From Clostridiales bacterium (GTDB lineage Bacteria; Bacillota; Clostridia; Oscillospirales; CAG-272), in NCBI GenBank assembly GCA_022791685.1, contig JAAVZO010000021.1:118507-182506 (forward strand): 64,000 nucleotides of DNA. The letters run 5' to 3'. The notes beneath the pieces are model-generated. The model saw nothing but the letters and a program-made list of their open reading frames with translations, searched no databases and was not told where the DNA came from. This document shows positions 18,037 through 29,132 of this stretch, in pieces (the first letter of the stretch is position 1; each line of letters opens with the position of its first letter). The position numbers and the translations under genes were made by a program.

Positions 18037-19157
18037 TCGCGCAAAAGATTAAATTTAATGATTTCAGAAATATTGCCGCAGCAGATATCCCTCTCTCCCC
18101 AGGAGTGAACGTTTTCCTCGGAAATAATGCTCAGGGAAAGACAAACGCGCTTGAGGGGATTTACCTGCTTGCATCGGGAAAAAGCTTCCGGACTTCTCAC
18201 GAACGCGAGATGGTAAGGTTTGGACAGCCGTTTTTTGAAGTATCGCTCGATATGAAAGATATACGGCGCGAACAAAACATTAAATTTAAGATTTATTCAA
18301 GCGAGAGCGCAAAACGACGAGAGTGTATTAAAAACGGCGTGTCTATATCAAGGATCGCTGATTTAATTGGCGTATTCCGTGCAGTGCTGTTCTGTCCGGA
18401 ACACTTGGCGATAGTCAAAGCCGGGCCGGCAGAGCGGCGCAGTTTTATGGATATTGCTCTCTGTCAGCTTCATCCGCTATATCTCAGCGCACTTCAGCGT
18501 CACAATAAAATTTTAACTCAGCGCAATGCTCTATTAAAACAGCTTGCCGATGGAGTAGGTTCTCCGGAACTGCTTGAAATATATTCAGAGCAGCTCGCTC
18601 GCGAATGTGCTCAGATATATCGCCAGAGGCTTTCATACATTGATCGGCTCGATGAATACATGAAACGCTTCTTTGACGAGCTCGGTGAAGTGTCAATACA
18701 CGGCGAAACTCCATCTCTCGGTTATAAGAACAGCATTAAAACTGCAGAGAAGCTGAGTGAGACAGACGCATTCAATTTGTACTTCAAGGCATTAACATCG
18801 AACACGGCGCGCGAGATCGCCGCAGGAGCGTCTTTATATGGCTCTCACAAGGATGACATCGAGATCATGCTTGATGGCTGTGAGGCGCGTCTGTACGCTT
18901 CTCAGGGGCAGCAGCGTTCACTTGCGCTTGCAATGAAGCTTGGAGAGGGCGAGATATCGATGGAGTGCAGCGGCGAATACCCGGTGTTTTTATTTGATGA
19001 TGTGCTCTCAGAGCTTGATTCACAGCGTCAGAGTTTTCTCTTATCAAGGCTCGGAAATCGTCAGGTCATAATGACAGCCTGCAATCCGACTCCATATACA
19101 GGCGATGTAAATTTCATAAATGTGAGCGGCGGCGTTTATACTGCCGTAGGTCAGTAG
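18033..19157 (+). CDS. recF: RecF recombination mediator
   Basis: RecF is an SMC-like ATPase that helps load RecA at single-strand gaps. The 374-residue protein has Walker A LGNNAQGKTNALEGIYLLA near residue 31. The ABC signature-like ASQGQQRSLALAMKL lies near 289, and the Walker B segment PVFLFDDVLSELD near 315. Length and order (dnaN-recF-remB-gyrB) are normal. The start overlaps the dnaN stop. Confidence 0.97.
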   Translation: MIAQKIKFNDFRNIAAADIPLSPGVNVFLGNNAQGKTNALEGIYLLASGKSFRTSHEREMVRFGQPFFEVSLDMKDIRREQNIKFKIYSSESAKRRECIKNGVSISRIADLIGVFRAVLFCPEHLAIVKAGPAERRSFMDIALCQLHPLYLSALQRHNKILTQRNALLKQLADGVGSPELLEIYSEQLARECAQIYRQRLSYIDRLDEYMKRFFDELGEVSIHGETPSLGYKNSIKTAEKLSETDAFNLYFKALTSNTAREIAAGASLYGSHKDDIEIMLDGCEARLYASQGQQRSLALAMKLGEGEISMECSGEYPVFLFDDVLSELDSQRQSFLLSRLGNRQVIMTACNPTPYTGDVNFINVSGGVYTAVGQ

Positions 19158-19166
19158 GGGGAAGCT

Positions 19167-19424
19167 ATGTACATCCACGCCGGAAACAACCGCATAATCC
19201 GTACCCGCGATATAATCGGCATATTTGATATGGATACCGCAACTATGACTCAGTCAACACGGGATTATCTCAGAAATGCTGAGCGAGACGGACGTATGAT
19301 AAACATAAAGGAGGATATACCAAAGTCCTTCATAGTCACTAAAAATCAGTCGGGCGACGAGCATGTATATGTATCGCAGATATCGACGGGAGCACTTTTA
19401 GGCAGACTTAACAGCGAAATATAA
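19167..19424 (+). CDS. remB: RemB-type (DUF370) regulatory protein
   Basis: This 85-residue protein, MYIHAGNNRIIRTRDIIGIFD, matches the DUF370/RemB family at its conserved position between recF and gyrB. In Bacillus, RemA and RemB help activate biofilm matrix genes; the exact role here is unknown. The core includes a phosphate-handling-like SFIVTKNQ stretch and ends ISTGALLGRL. GGGGGAAG lies before the ATG. It starts nine bases after recF and is part of the dnaN-recF transcript. Confidence 0.88.
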   Translation: MYIHAGNNRIIRTRDIIGIFDMDTATMTQSTRDYLRNAERDGRMINIKEDIPKSFIVTKNQSGDEHVYVSQISTGALLGRLNSEI

Positions 19425-19433
19425 CTTAAACTT

Positions 19434-19500
19434 GGAAAGGACGCACGAAATAAATAGGCGATGATTTGCCTGTTTATTTCGGCGATTGTGATTATTTTAA
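19434..19500 (+). promoter_or_regulatory. Hairpin-containing translation leader of gyrB
   Basis: The only Shine-Dalgarno-like motif upstream of gyrB, GGAAAGGA (19434-19441), is separated from the ATG by a 14-pair hairpin (19446-19459 with 19468-19481, one G-T wobble). A 19-base AT-rich linker ending TAA then leads to the ATG. The same order is seen at gyrA. A 22-codon hydrophobic frame (19461-19529) starts in the loop and overlaps the gyrB start. Confidence 0.55.
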
Positions 19501-21501
<2,001 letters not shown>

Positions 21502-21536
21502 CAATTTATCTACATGGATCTGCATTGTTAATTTTA

Positions 21537-21694
21537 ATTTCCACATGGTTATCAATACAGTGTTGAAAAGTTGTTGCTAAAAACTTGAATGCTGATTTGA
21601 TTAAATTTAATTATTTCTGATTACATGCGAATTTTTAAACTGTTGAATTGATGATTTGAGTTTTCCACAACTATGTGAACAATCTTGTGGAAAA
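21537..21694. promoter_or_regulatory. DnaA-box cluster between gyrB and gyrA
   Basis: Within the 423-base gap, DnaA-box-like 9-mers occur at 21537-21545 (ATTTCCACA), 21561-21569 (reverse TTTTCAACA), 21661-21669 (TTTTCCACA) and 21686-21694 (reverse TTTTCCACA). The last two face each other across 16 bases. They may be a second origin subregion or a DnaA-responsive control site for gyrA. Confidence 0.55.
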
Positions 21695-21785
21695 GTGTAC
21701 AGAAAGCTGTTGAAATACCATTGACATGAGATCGGCTGTTGATATTTTTATTACAGTGCCGATTCTCATATCCGAATAGTGAAAA

Positions 21786-21924
21786 ATCTGAAAAATTTAT
21801 TTTTCAGATCAACTTTTGTGACCCTATTGCGGTCATTGACCGCAATTTGGCTTCGCCAACCGAGCCCCAAAAGGGCAGAAAGGAAGCTTTCGCTGTAGCG
21901 AAAGCTATGGTTATATTTATATAA
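21786..21924 (+). ncRNA. Multi-hairpin leader of gyrA
   Basis: Five hairpins are packed into about 120 bases: 21786-21809 (11-pair, core ATCTGAAAAAT), 21826-21846 (9-pair, ATTGCGGTC), 21847-21859 (5-pair), 21864-21876 (4-pair GCCC/GGGC) and 21885-21906 (9-pair AGCTTTCGC). AGAAAGGA sits between the fourth and fifth. An 18-base segment holding a five-codon frame (MVIFI, stop 21922-21924) then leads directly into the gyrA ATG. No U-run terminator is visible, so control of translation or RNA stability is more likely than attenuation. Confidence 0.55.
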
Positions 21925-24471
21925 ATGGAACACAAGGATAAATCGGAAAATCTTGAGTTTCCGAATCAAAAAATCGTAGGCGTTGAAATGCGCAAAGAGG
22001 TCGAGAGCTCATTTATCGCATATTCGATGAGCGTTATTATGTCCCGTGCGCTGCCTGATGTCCGCGATGGTCTCAAGCCGGTACATCGCCGTATCCTATA
22101 TGCGATGTACGAGGACCACCTTACCTACGACAAGCCATTCCGTAAGTCGGCGACTACCGTCGGTAACGTGCTCGGTCGATATCATCCGCACGGCGATACT
22201 GCCGTTTACGACACGATGGTTCGTCTGGCTCAGCCCTTCTCGCTGCGCTACCCTCTCGTAGAAGGTCACGGTAACTTCGGTTCGGTCGACGGCGACCCGG
22301 CTGCTGCTTACCGTTATACTGAGGCGAGACTTGCACGCTTCGCAAACGAAATGATGTCGGATATCGACAAGGACGTTGTAGATTTTTCACCTAACTTCGA
22401 TAATCGTTTGAAGGAACCCGTAGTTCTCCCGTCGAGATTTCCAAATCTGCTTGTCAACGGCTCTATCGGTATTGCGGTCGGTATGGCGACATACATCCCG
22501 CCGCACAATCTTGGCGAGGTCATCGACGGTACGATATATCAGATGGATCATCCTGACTGCACTGTCAAGGACCTTATGCAGTTTATCAAGGGTCCGGACT
22601 TCCCGACCTGCGCAACGCTATACGGTTCGAACGGTATATACGAGGCTTATTCGACTGGACGCGGACGCGTCATGGTTCGTTCGAAGTGTACTATCGAGGA
22701 AGAGAAGCACCGCATAATCGTTACAGAGATCCCATATCAGGTCAACAAGAGTATGCTTGTTGAGTCTATGGCCGGCATGGTCAAGGATAAGCGCATTGAG
22801 GGCATTACCGATATCCGCGATGAATCCGGACGTGACGGTATGCGTATCGTTATCGAATACCGCCGCGACGCTAACGGTCAGGTAATACTGAATCAGCTGT
22901 ATAAGTATACTCAGCTTCAAGATACCTGTGCATTCAATATGGTCGCGCTTGTAGACAACGTTCCGAAGATACTTAGCCTGAAGGAGATACTCAAGCACTA
23001 CATCGACCATCAGGAGAGTGTTATCACACGCCGTGTTAAGTTTGAGCTTGAAAAAGCTAAGCGTGAGGCTCATATATATGAAGGCTTGAAGATCGCTATC
23101 GATAATATCGACGAGGTCATCGCGATCATTAAGAGCTCATCATCGATACCAGATTCGAAGTCGCGCTTGATGGAGCGCTTCGGATTGTCAGATGTACAGG
23201 CTCAGGCTATTGTCGATATGACGCTTGGCCGTCTTTCCGGACTCGAAAGACAGAAGGTTGAAGAAAGACTTGCAAAGCTGTATGAGACCATAAAGGAGCT
23301 CAGCGAGATATTAGCGGACGAGGGCAAGATAAAGGATATAATCAAGACCGAAATGCTTGCGATAAAAGAAAAGTTTGCAGACCCGCGCCGTACTGAGCTG
23401 GTCGCAGCTGAGGACGATATCGTATATGAGGATCTTATCGACCGTCATACCTGTGTTATCACAATGACTCATGCTGGATATATCAAGCGTCAGCCGGCTG
23501 ATACCTATTCGGTACAGAAGCGCGGTGGTAAGGGTATAATCGGTATGTCGACCAAAGAGGAGGATTATGTCGAGGATGTGATTGCCGCGAACAGTCACTC
23601 ACTCATTATGATGTTCACTAACACCGGTAAGGTACACACGCGCAAGGCTTATCAGATACCTGAGGCTGGACGAACTGCAAAGGGCTCAAATATTATCAAT
23701 ATTCTTGAGCTTGAAGCAGGGGAGAAGGTGACGGCGGTAATCTCTGTTCCGGGCTTTACTGAGAACGAGTACCTGTTCATGGTCACAAAGAACGGCGTTG
23801 TCAAAAAAACGCTGCTTACTGAGTTTGAATATCAGCGCAAAGGCGGTAAGATCGCGATATCTCTTGACGACGGCGACGAGCTCGTATATGTTAAGCATAC
23901 TACAGGTGACGATGGGATCATTGTTGCAACACACGAGGGTATGTCGGCTCGATTCAGCGAGAATGATGTCCGTCCTATGGGACGTAATGCACGCGGTGTA
24001 AAGGGAATCACACTTGCGGATGGAGACTATGTAGTTGGATGTGCGCTTATCAGCGAGGATACGTCGCTTCTCACAATAACTGAGGGTGGATTTGGCAAAC
24101 GCTGCGAGTTTGATAATTTCTCAGCTCATAATCGCGGAGTCAAAGGCGTAATGTGTCATGGTATCAGCGAACGCACTGGAAAGCTTGCAGGAATTGCGTC
24201 GGTAAGCGAGAGCGACGATATACTAATGATCACTAACGACGGCACTATTGTGCGCACCGCAGTATCGGGAATCCCGTTCTATGGACGTTCAGCAGGCGGA
24301 GTTATTGTAATGCGTCTGTCAGAGGGGGCGTCGCTTGTGAACTTCACAAAGGTTGCTGCTGAGGATGAAAATGAAGATATCGTTGAATCTGATGAGAATG
24401 ACGAGGCAGAGAACAATATAGCAGATGAAGTCAGCGATGGAGAGGGCGAAATCATTTCTGACGAGGAGTAA
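21925..24471 (+). CDS. gyrA: DNA gyrase subunit A
   Basis: GyrA holds the DNA-cleaving tyrosine and the C-terminal DNA-wrapping beta-pinwheel. The N-terminal part includes [21 protein letters not shown] near 30. The quinolone-resistance region contains [18 protein letters not shown], and the catalytic Tyr is in [10 protein letters not shown] near 130. The pinwheel repeats start near 515 and include the GyrA box-like QKRGGKGI. The C-terminal tail is strongly acidic ([17 protein letters not shown]), typical of many Firmicutes GyrA proteins. The ATG at 21925 directly follows an in-frame stop and lacks a nearby ribosome binding site. Confidence 0.97.
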   Translation: MEHKDKSENLEFPNQKIVGVEMRKEVESSFIAYSMSVIMSRALPDVRDGLKPVHRRILYAMYEDHLTYDKPFRKSATTVGNVLGRYHPHGDTAVYDTMVRLAQPFSLRYPLVEGHGNFGSVDGDPAAAYRYTEARLARFANEMMSDIDKDVVDFSPNFDNRLKEPVVLPSRFPNLLVNGSIGIAVGMATYIPPHNLGEVIDGTIYQMDHPDCTVKDLMQFIKGPDFPTCATLYGSNGIYEAYSTGRGRVMVRSKCTIEEEKHRIIVTEIPYQVNKSMLVESMAGMVKDKRIEGITDIRDESGRDGMRIVIEYRRDANGQVILNQLYKYTQLQDTCAFNMVALVDNVPKILSLKEILKHYIDHQESVITRRVKFELEKAKREAHIYEGLKIAIDNIDEVIAIIKSSSSIPDSKSRLMERFGLSDVQAQAIVDMTLGRLSGLERQKVEERLAKLYETIKELSEILADEGKIKDIIKTEMLAIKEKFADPRRTELVAAEDDIVYEDLIDRHTCVITMTHAGYIKRQPADTYSVQKRGGKGIIGMSTKEEDYVEDVIAANSHSLIMMFTNTGKVHTRKAYQIPEAGRTAKGSNIINILELEAGEKVTAVISVPGFTENEYLFMVTKNGVVKKTLLTEFEYQRKGGKIAISLDDGDELVYVKHTTGDDGIIVATHEGMSARFSENDVRPMGRNARGVKGITLADGDYVVGCALISEDTSLLTITEGGFGKRCEFDNFSAHNRGVKGVMCHGISERTGKLAGIASVSESDDILMITNDGTIVRTAVSGIPFYGRSAGGVIVMRLSEGASLVNFTKVAAEDENEDIVESDENDEAENNIADEVSDGEGEIISDEE

Positions 24472-24476
24472 GATTT

Positions 24477-25025
24477 ATGAAGCGTTTTATTGCGTTCATT
24501 CTTATTTTAGCACTTGGAGTTATGTTTGTTTCATGCGGTTCGACGGGCGATTCAGCTGAATTACTCAATGCTTTCAAGGACCTTGTCCCGAAGGCGAGTG
24601 AGCTGTATAAAATTGTATATGACGACGTATTGCCGCATGGTGAGGAGTCACAGATAGAGGGATATTATAGAATATCGGAGGATTCAGAATATCAGTCGAT
24701 AGCCGAGATAAAGTCGGCTATCGGTGAGGTATTTTCGAACGGATATGCGAAAATACTTTATAATACGGCGTTTAACGGCGTTGCAGTAGCGGAAGGCTCG
24801 ATAAATGCTAAGTATATGGAGCTTGACGGACATCTGTATGTAAATCCTGAAGCTACGAGCGATTTCGGAAAGCCTCGCGAGTTTGATATATCAAGCGTTC
24901 GTGTGGTCAAGCAGAATCGATTCAAGGCGATAGTTGCCGTGAATGTAGCTGGAAGCGACGAGGTCCTCGAGGTGACTATGCAGAAGGAAAAAGGTCAGTG
25001 GAAGCTTGACAGCGCGGTTTATTAG
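24477..25025 (+). CDS. Small lipoprotein, possibly IseA-like
   Basis: The 182-residue protein begins MKRFIAFILILALGVMFVSC, a lipoprotein signal with the lipobox FVSC, so Cys20 is probably lipidated. The mature part (GYYRISEDSEYQSIAEIKSA near residue 61) loosely resembles the IseA/DUF4358-type lipoproteins of Firmicutes. That resemblance is from memory and unverified. It begins five bases after gyrA with a GAGGAG site inside the gyrA end, so it is coupled to gyrA. A nested inverted repeat directly follows. Confidence 0.75.
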   Translation: MKRFIAFILILALGVMFVSCGSTGDSAELLNAFKDLVPKASELYKIVYDDVLPHGEESQIEGYYRISEDSEYQSIAEIKSAIGEVFSNGYAKILYNTAFNGVAVAEGSINAKYMELDGHLYVNPEATSDFGKPREFDISSVRVVKQNRFKAIVAVNVAGSDEVLEVTMQKEKGQWKLDSAVY

Positions 25026-25108
25026 ACGTGTTCGATAACCTTTCAATTTAATTTTTAAAATCCTAATTTCATCAGCATTTTAAAAATCTTAGGTTATCGA
25101 ACAAGTCT
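25024..25108. repeat. 85-base nested inverted repeat after the gyrA operon
   Basis: Outer arms (25024-25040 and 25092-25108) match at 16 of 17 positions, core TGTTCGATAACC. Inner arms ATTTTTAAAAT and ATTTTAAAAAT lie inside them. The element sits exactly in the gap between the lipoprotein stop and the recA promoter. It could end the gyrA transcript or be a small mobile palindromic repeat. Confidence 0.6.
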
Positions 25109-25152
25109 ATTGAGTTTTGCAGCAGAAATTTTTAGTTTTTTTGAAAAACCGC

Positions 25153-25181
25153 TTGCATTTTCCTTTGAGATGTTGTATAAT
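25153..25181 (+). promoter_or_regulatory. Promoter of recA
   Basis: TTGCAT (25153-25158) and TATAAT (25176-25181) are 17 bases apart. The predicted start is near 25188, upstream of the candidate SOS box. Confidence 0.8.
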
Positions 25182-25210
25182 AGTATAAAGAAAATATGTT
25201 CGCGGAATTT

Positions 25211-25224
25211 GAGACATACGTTCC
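25211..25224. promoter_or_regulatory. Candidate LexA (SOS) box
   Basis: GAGACATACGTTCC agrees with the Gram-positive LexA consensus CGAACRNRYGTTYC at 11 of 14 positions; the left half is degenerate. It lies about 23 bases downstream of the predicted recA start. Expected biologically, but weak as a sequence match. Confidence 0.4.
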
Positions 25225-25251
25225 GTAAAATAGATATATGGAGAATTTATT

Positions 25252-26409
25252 ATGAAATCAAATAAACAAACTAAGCCTGTTCCGGTGCAGATAACCGATG
25301 CTGAAGAGAGAAAAAAAGCGATCGCGGGTGCCATCGGTCAGATCGAAAAGAACTACGGCAAAGGCTCTATTATGCGTATGGGTGAAGCGCCTGAACTTGA
25401 AGTGAGTGCTATTTCCACTGGCTCGCTTACACTCGACCTTGCGCTTGGAATCGGAGGTGTTCCGCGCGGACGTATCGTTGAAATATATGGTCCGGAATCT
25501 TCGGGTAAAACGACAGTCGCACTGCACGTTGTAGCTGAGACTCAGAAGGCGGGCGGAGAGGCAGCTTACATAGACGTAGAAAACGCGCTTGACCCTGTTT
25601 ATGCTAAAGCGCTCGGTGTTGATATCGACAAGCTGTTAGTATCTCAGCCGTCGAGCGGTGAGCAGGCACTCGATATCGCAGAGGCTCTTATTCGCTCTGG
25701 TGCTATCGACGTTGTTATAGTCGACTCGGTAGCGGCACTTGTCACTCAGCAGGAAATTGAGGGTGACATGGCTGCATCCCACGTTGGTATGCAGGCAAGA
25801 CTTATGTCTCAGGCGCTGAAGAAACTGTCTAATGCAGTATCGAAGACGAATTGCGTTATTATCTTTATCAACCAGCTGCGTGAGAAAATCGGTGTTATGT
25901 ACGGTAATCCCGAAACGACTCCCGGCGGACGTGCGCTCAAATTCTATGCGTCGGTTCGAATCGACATACGCCGTGCGGAACAGCTCAAAGAAGGCAACGA
26001 AATATACGGTAACCACATCAAGTGTAAGATCGTAAAGAATAAGGTCGCGCCTCCGTTTAAGACGGCAGAATTTGATATTATCTACGGAGAGGGTATCGCA
26101 CGCTCGGGCGAAATTGTAAATATCGGTATTGAGCTTGATATTATTGCAAAGAGCGGTTCGTGGTTCTCATATAACGGACAGCGTATAGCGCAGGGTAAAG
26201 AGAATACCCGCAAATACCTTGAATCAAATCCTGAGCTGCTTGAAGAAATTGCAGAAAAAATCAAAGCTAAGCGTGATGATGTTGAGCAAATGCTTGCTAA
26301 GGATTACGGAGAGACAGGCGGTGACGTTGAGGAAGACGATATCGATCCGGATGATGAGGAGCTCGATATCCGCATTCTCGAGACCGACGACTCTGCGTCC
26401 GACGAGTAA
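25252..26409 (+). CDS. recA: RecA recombinase
   Basis: RecA forms filaments on single-stranded DNA, exchanges strands and triggers LexA self-cleavage. The 385-residue protein has Walker [10 protein letters not shown] at residues 80-88, Walker [13 protein letters not shown] near 142, and the DNA-binding loops MGLQ-like [14 protein letters not shown] and [19 protein letters not shown]. The C-terminal tail is acidic ([13 protein letters not shown]). TGGAGAA lies before the ATG. The TAA overlaps the recX ATG, so the two are coupled. Confidence 0.98.
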   Translation: MKSNKQTKPVPVQITDAEERKKAIAGAIGQIEKNYGKGSIMRMGEAPELEVSAISTGSLTLDLALGIGGVPRGRIVEIYGPESSGKTTVALHVVAETQKAGGEAAYIDVENALDPVYAKALGVDIDKLLVSQPSSGEQALDIAEALIRSGAIDVVIVDSVAALVTQQEIEGDMAASHVGMQARLMSQALKKLSNAVSKTNCVIIFINQLREKIGVMYGNPETTPGGRALKFYASVRIDIRRAEQLKEGNEIYGNHIKCKIVKNKVAPPFKTAEFDIIYGEGIARSGEIVNIGIELDIIAKSGSWFSYNGQRIAQGKENTRKYLESNPELLEEIAEKIKAKRDDVEQMLAKDYGETGGDVEEDDIDPDDEELDIRILETDDSASDE

Positions 26410-27107
26410 TGCCGGAGATACATATTTCGATAGTCGGACTAAAGCCGCGTAATATGGGCGATGAGGTCGAGCTTGGAATAAAAATCGATGCAGTAAACAA
26501 TAGTACGGTGATGAACAGTGAGAGCCGGATATTTACTATAGCGTCTCAAATGCTGTTTGAAATCGGAAATATCGGAGTGAACGTGCTTCCATATGAGCTT
26601 ACACCGGAGCAGTTTGATTCCCTTGAGTACAGCGCCAGACTTTGGGAAGTCGTAAAGAAGGGGCTCGACCTTCTATCATATGGCGACAATACACGTCGGC
26701 AGCTTGAAACCAAGCTGCGCAGCCGTGGCTTTGATATTGAACTATGCGCTGAAGCAGCGGATTATATTGCCAATAACGGCTATATTGACGAGGAACGGAT
26801 GATAGAGCAGTATTTCAGGCAGCTTGCTGAGAAAAAGCTGTACGGTCCGTCGCGGATTCGTCAGGAGATAATGCGCAAGGGCTTTTCACGTGATGTAGTA
26901 TCAGATAAGCTCAGTGAGCTTATCGATGAGTTCGATTTTTATGAAAATCTGCGTGATATTGTCGAAAGAAAGTTCGATTTTTCCCATGCCAACGGCAATA
27001 CCGCTGACGACAGAAAATACCGTGAATCCTTCATTGCATCAATGTTTCGTCTCGGATACTCACCGTCAGATGTGCGTCAGGTCATACGTGATTTGTCGGA
27101 AGAATAA
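26409..27107 (+). CDS. recX: RecX, RecA regulator
   Basis: RecX modulates RecA filament growth. The ATG overlaps the recA stop by one base. The 232-residue protein has a divergent N-terminal part and three-helix RecX repeats from about residue 85, including LLSYGDNTRRQLETKLRSRGF, DYIANNGYIDEERMIEQYFR and LYGPSRIRQEIMRKGFSRD. The N-terminal 80 residues are an extension common in Clostridia. Confidence 0.93.
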   Translation: MPEIHISIVGLKPRNMGDEVELGIKIDAVNNSTVMNSESRIFTIASQMLFEIGNIGVNVLPYELTPEQFDSLEYSARLWEVVKKGLDLLSYGDNTRRQLETKLRSRGFDIELCAEAADYIANNGYIDEERMIEQYFRQLAEKKLYGPSRIRQEIMRKGFSRDVVSDKLSELIDEFDFYENLRDIVERKFDFSHANGNTADDRKYRESFIASMFRLGYSPSDVRQVIRDLSEE

Positions 27108-27130
27108 ATTTATATTAGGTGATTTATTAT

Positions 27131-28474
27131 ATGAAAGATAAAATAAAAGTCGGTTTTGTATCGCTCGGCTGCCCGAAGAATCAGCTTGATACTGAGGTCA
27201 TGCTGCACGAGCTGTACGATGCCGGATTTGAGATAGTGTCTGAGGATATCGACGCAGATGTTATCGTAGTCAATACTTGTGCTTTTATCGAGAGTGCAAA
27301 GCAGGAGTCGATAGATAATATTATTGACGTTGGCTGGTTGAAGAAAAATCGCACGCTTAAGGCTATCATTGTGACTGGATGTCTTGCGGAGCGCTATCGT
27401 GACGCTATTTTTGATGAGCTTCCTGAGGTAGACGCAGTTCTTGGCGTAGGTAGTATACATAATATAGTTGAAGCTGTTAAAAAGGCTGCTGCTGGTGAGC
27501 GCTATTCATCATATGAAGATAAGAACGATGTTGAGCTCGGCGGCGAGCGTATCATTACCACCCCTGAATATTTCGCTTATTTGAAGGTAGCTGAGGGCTG
27601 CGACAATCGCTGCACCTACTGCGCTATTCCGTCGATACGCGGTAAATTCCGCAGCCGTCCGATGGAGGAGCTGATAGAGGAAGCAAAGACTCTTGAAGCA
27701 CTCGGAGTGAAGGAATTATGCGTAATCGCTCAGGATACGACCCGATATGGACTTGACCTGTACGGAGAATATAAGCTTGCTGAGCTGCTCAACCGTATTA
27801 CCGAGGAGACCTCGATACCGTGGATACGTATTTTATATTGCTATCCGGACAAGATAACTGATGAGCTTATCGACACCATGAAGAATAATCCACGCGTACT
27901 TAAATATATCGACCTTCCGATCCAGCATATCTCGGACAATATGCTGCGTGCTATGAATCGCCACGGCGACGGCGCACTCATTCGTTCGGTCGTCAAGAAG
28001 CTGCGTGACAATGTACCGGGTATTGTTATCCGTACAACGGTTATCGTCGGTTTCCCTGGCGAGACAGAGGAGGATTTCGTCGAGCTCTGCGAATATGTCA
28101 AGGAAGCTCGATTTGACCGTCTCGGAGCGTTTACGTATTCCCGCGAGGAGAACACGCCTGCGTATGATTTCGATGATCAGATCGATGAGCAGGTGAAGCA
28201 GGACCGCTGCGATATAATTATGGCGGAGCAGGGAAATATCAGCGCTGAACTTAACGAGCTTAGAATCGGACAGACGCTTGATGTGCTCTGTGAAGGATAT
28301 GACCCTGTATCAGAGACATACTATGGCAGAAGTGAATATGATGCGGCTGAGATCGATGGTAAGGTTTACTTCCGTGCGCCAAAGAACAGCGTTGAAGACG
28401 GCGAGATGGTACGTGTACATATCACGGAAGCTATTGATTACGACCTTATCGGCGATATAGTAAAGGAGAAGTAA
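27131..28474 (+). CDS. rimO: RimO, ribosomal protein S12 methylthiotransferase
   Basis: RimO is a radical-SAM enzyme that methylthiolates an Asp of ribosomal protein S12. The protein starts MKDKIKVGFVSLGCPKNQLDTE, the RimO-type UPF0004 start, then has the radical-SAM cluster CDNRCTYCAIPSIRG near residue 152. The segment LCVIAQDTTRYGLDLYG is typical of RimO rather than MiaB. A TRAM domain closes the protein. I chose ATG 27131 because AGGTGA sits about nine bases upstream; GTG at 27119 overlaps that site. pgsA follows after one base. Confidence 0.95.
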   Translation: MKDKIKVGFVSLGCPKNQLDTEVMLHELYDAGFEIVSEDIDADVIVVNTCAFIESAKQESIDNIIDVGWLKKNRTLKAIIVTGCLAERYRDAIFDELPEVDAVLGVGSIHNIVEAVKKAAAGERYSSYEDKNDVELGGERIITTPEYFAYLKVAEGCDNRCTYCAIPSIRGKFRSRPMEELIEEAKTLEALGVKELCVIAQDTTRYGLDLYGEYKLAELLNRITEETSIPWIRILYCYPDKITDELIDTMKNNPRVLKYIDLPIQHISDNMLRAMNRHGDGALIRSVVKKLRDNVPGIVIRTTVIVGFPGETEEDFVELCEYVKEARFDRLGAFTYSREENTPAYDFDDQIDEQVKQDRCDIIMAEQGNISAELNELRIGQTLDVLCEGYDPVSETYYGRSEYDAAEIDGKVYFRAPKNSVEDGEMVRVHITEAIDYDLIGDIVKEK

Positions 28475-28475
28475 G

Positions 28476-29063
28476 ATGAATCTACCAAATAAGCTCTCGC
28501 TGGCGCGGGTCATAATGGTTCCGCTGTTTGTTGCGGTTATCGTGCTGCCTGAGTCGCTCGTTCCCGATACGTGGTCACGTATACTCGGCGCGGCGATATT
28601 CATTCTAACTTCATTTACCGATATGCTCGACGGTATGATAGCGCGTAAGTGTAACATGATCACCGATTTCGGAAAGTTTATCGACCCTCTCGCGGATAAG
28701 TTTATGGTGTTCGGCGCTATGCTGGCAATACTGTATAAGTTCGATTATCTGCGTCCGGTATTCATCTGGGTAGCGCTTATCGTAATTTTCCGTGAGTTGG
28801 CAGTCACATCAATGCGAATGATTGTTGCAAGTAATGCTGGAGTAGTAGTTGCAGCGGCATGGCTCGGCAAGGTAAAAACGGTAACTCAGATAATCTGCAT
28901 CGTTGTAATTCTGCTCGAACCGGTCATTATTCCTGAAACAGCGGCTATATACAGCTGGCACTTATTCTCATGGATAACTATGGCGGTTATGACAATCATG
29001 ACGATATGGTCGGGTGTCAACTATATGAAGGCATATTGGAAATTCCTTGACCCGACAAAATAA
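28476..29063 (+). CDS. pgsA: CDP-diacylglycerol--glycerol-3-phosphate 3-phosphatidyltransferase
   Basis: PgsA makes phosphatidylglycerol phosphate, the committed step to phosphatidylglycerol. The 195-residue membrane protein has the CDP-alcohol phosphotransferase motif in DMLDGMIARKCNMITDFGKF followed by DPLADK (pattern DG-AR-G-D-D). Several hydrophobic helices surround it. It is the last gene of recA-recX-rimO-pgsA. In many Firmicutes the same genes run pgsA-cinA-recA, so the order here is rearranged and cinA is absent. Confidence 0.96.
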   Translation: MNLPNKLSLARVIMVPLFVAVIVLPESLVPDTWSRILGAAIFILTSFTDMLDGMIARKCNMITDFGKFIDPLADKFMVFGAMLAILYKFDYLRPVFIWVALIVIFRELAVTSMRMIVASNAGVVVAAAWLGKVKTVTQIICIVVILLEPVIIPETAAIYSWHLFSWITMAVMTIMTIWSGVNYMKAYWKFLDPTK

Positions 29064-29079
29064 GATTTTGTTAAAATAA

Positions 29080-29122
29080 AAATACAGCAGTATGTCAATA
29101 ATTCTGACATACTGCTGTATTT
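29080..29122. terminator. Strong bidirectional terminator
   Basis: Perfect 18-base arms (29080-29097 and 29105-29122) surround a seven-base loop, core TACAGCAGTATGTCA, with AAA on the left and TTT on the right. It separates convergent pgsA and the solute-binding protein gene. Confidence 0.92.
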
Positions 29123-29132
29123 GATTTATAGG

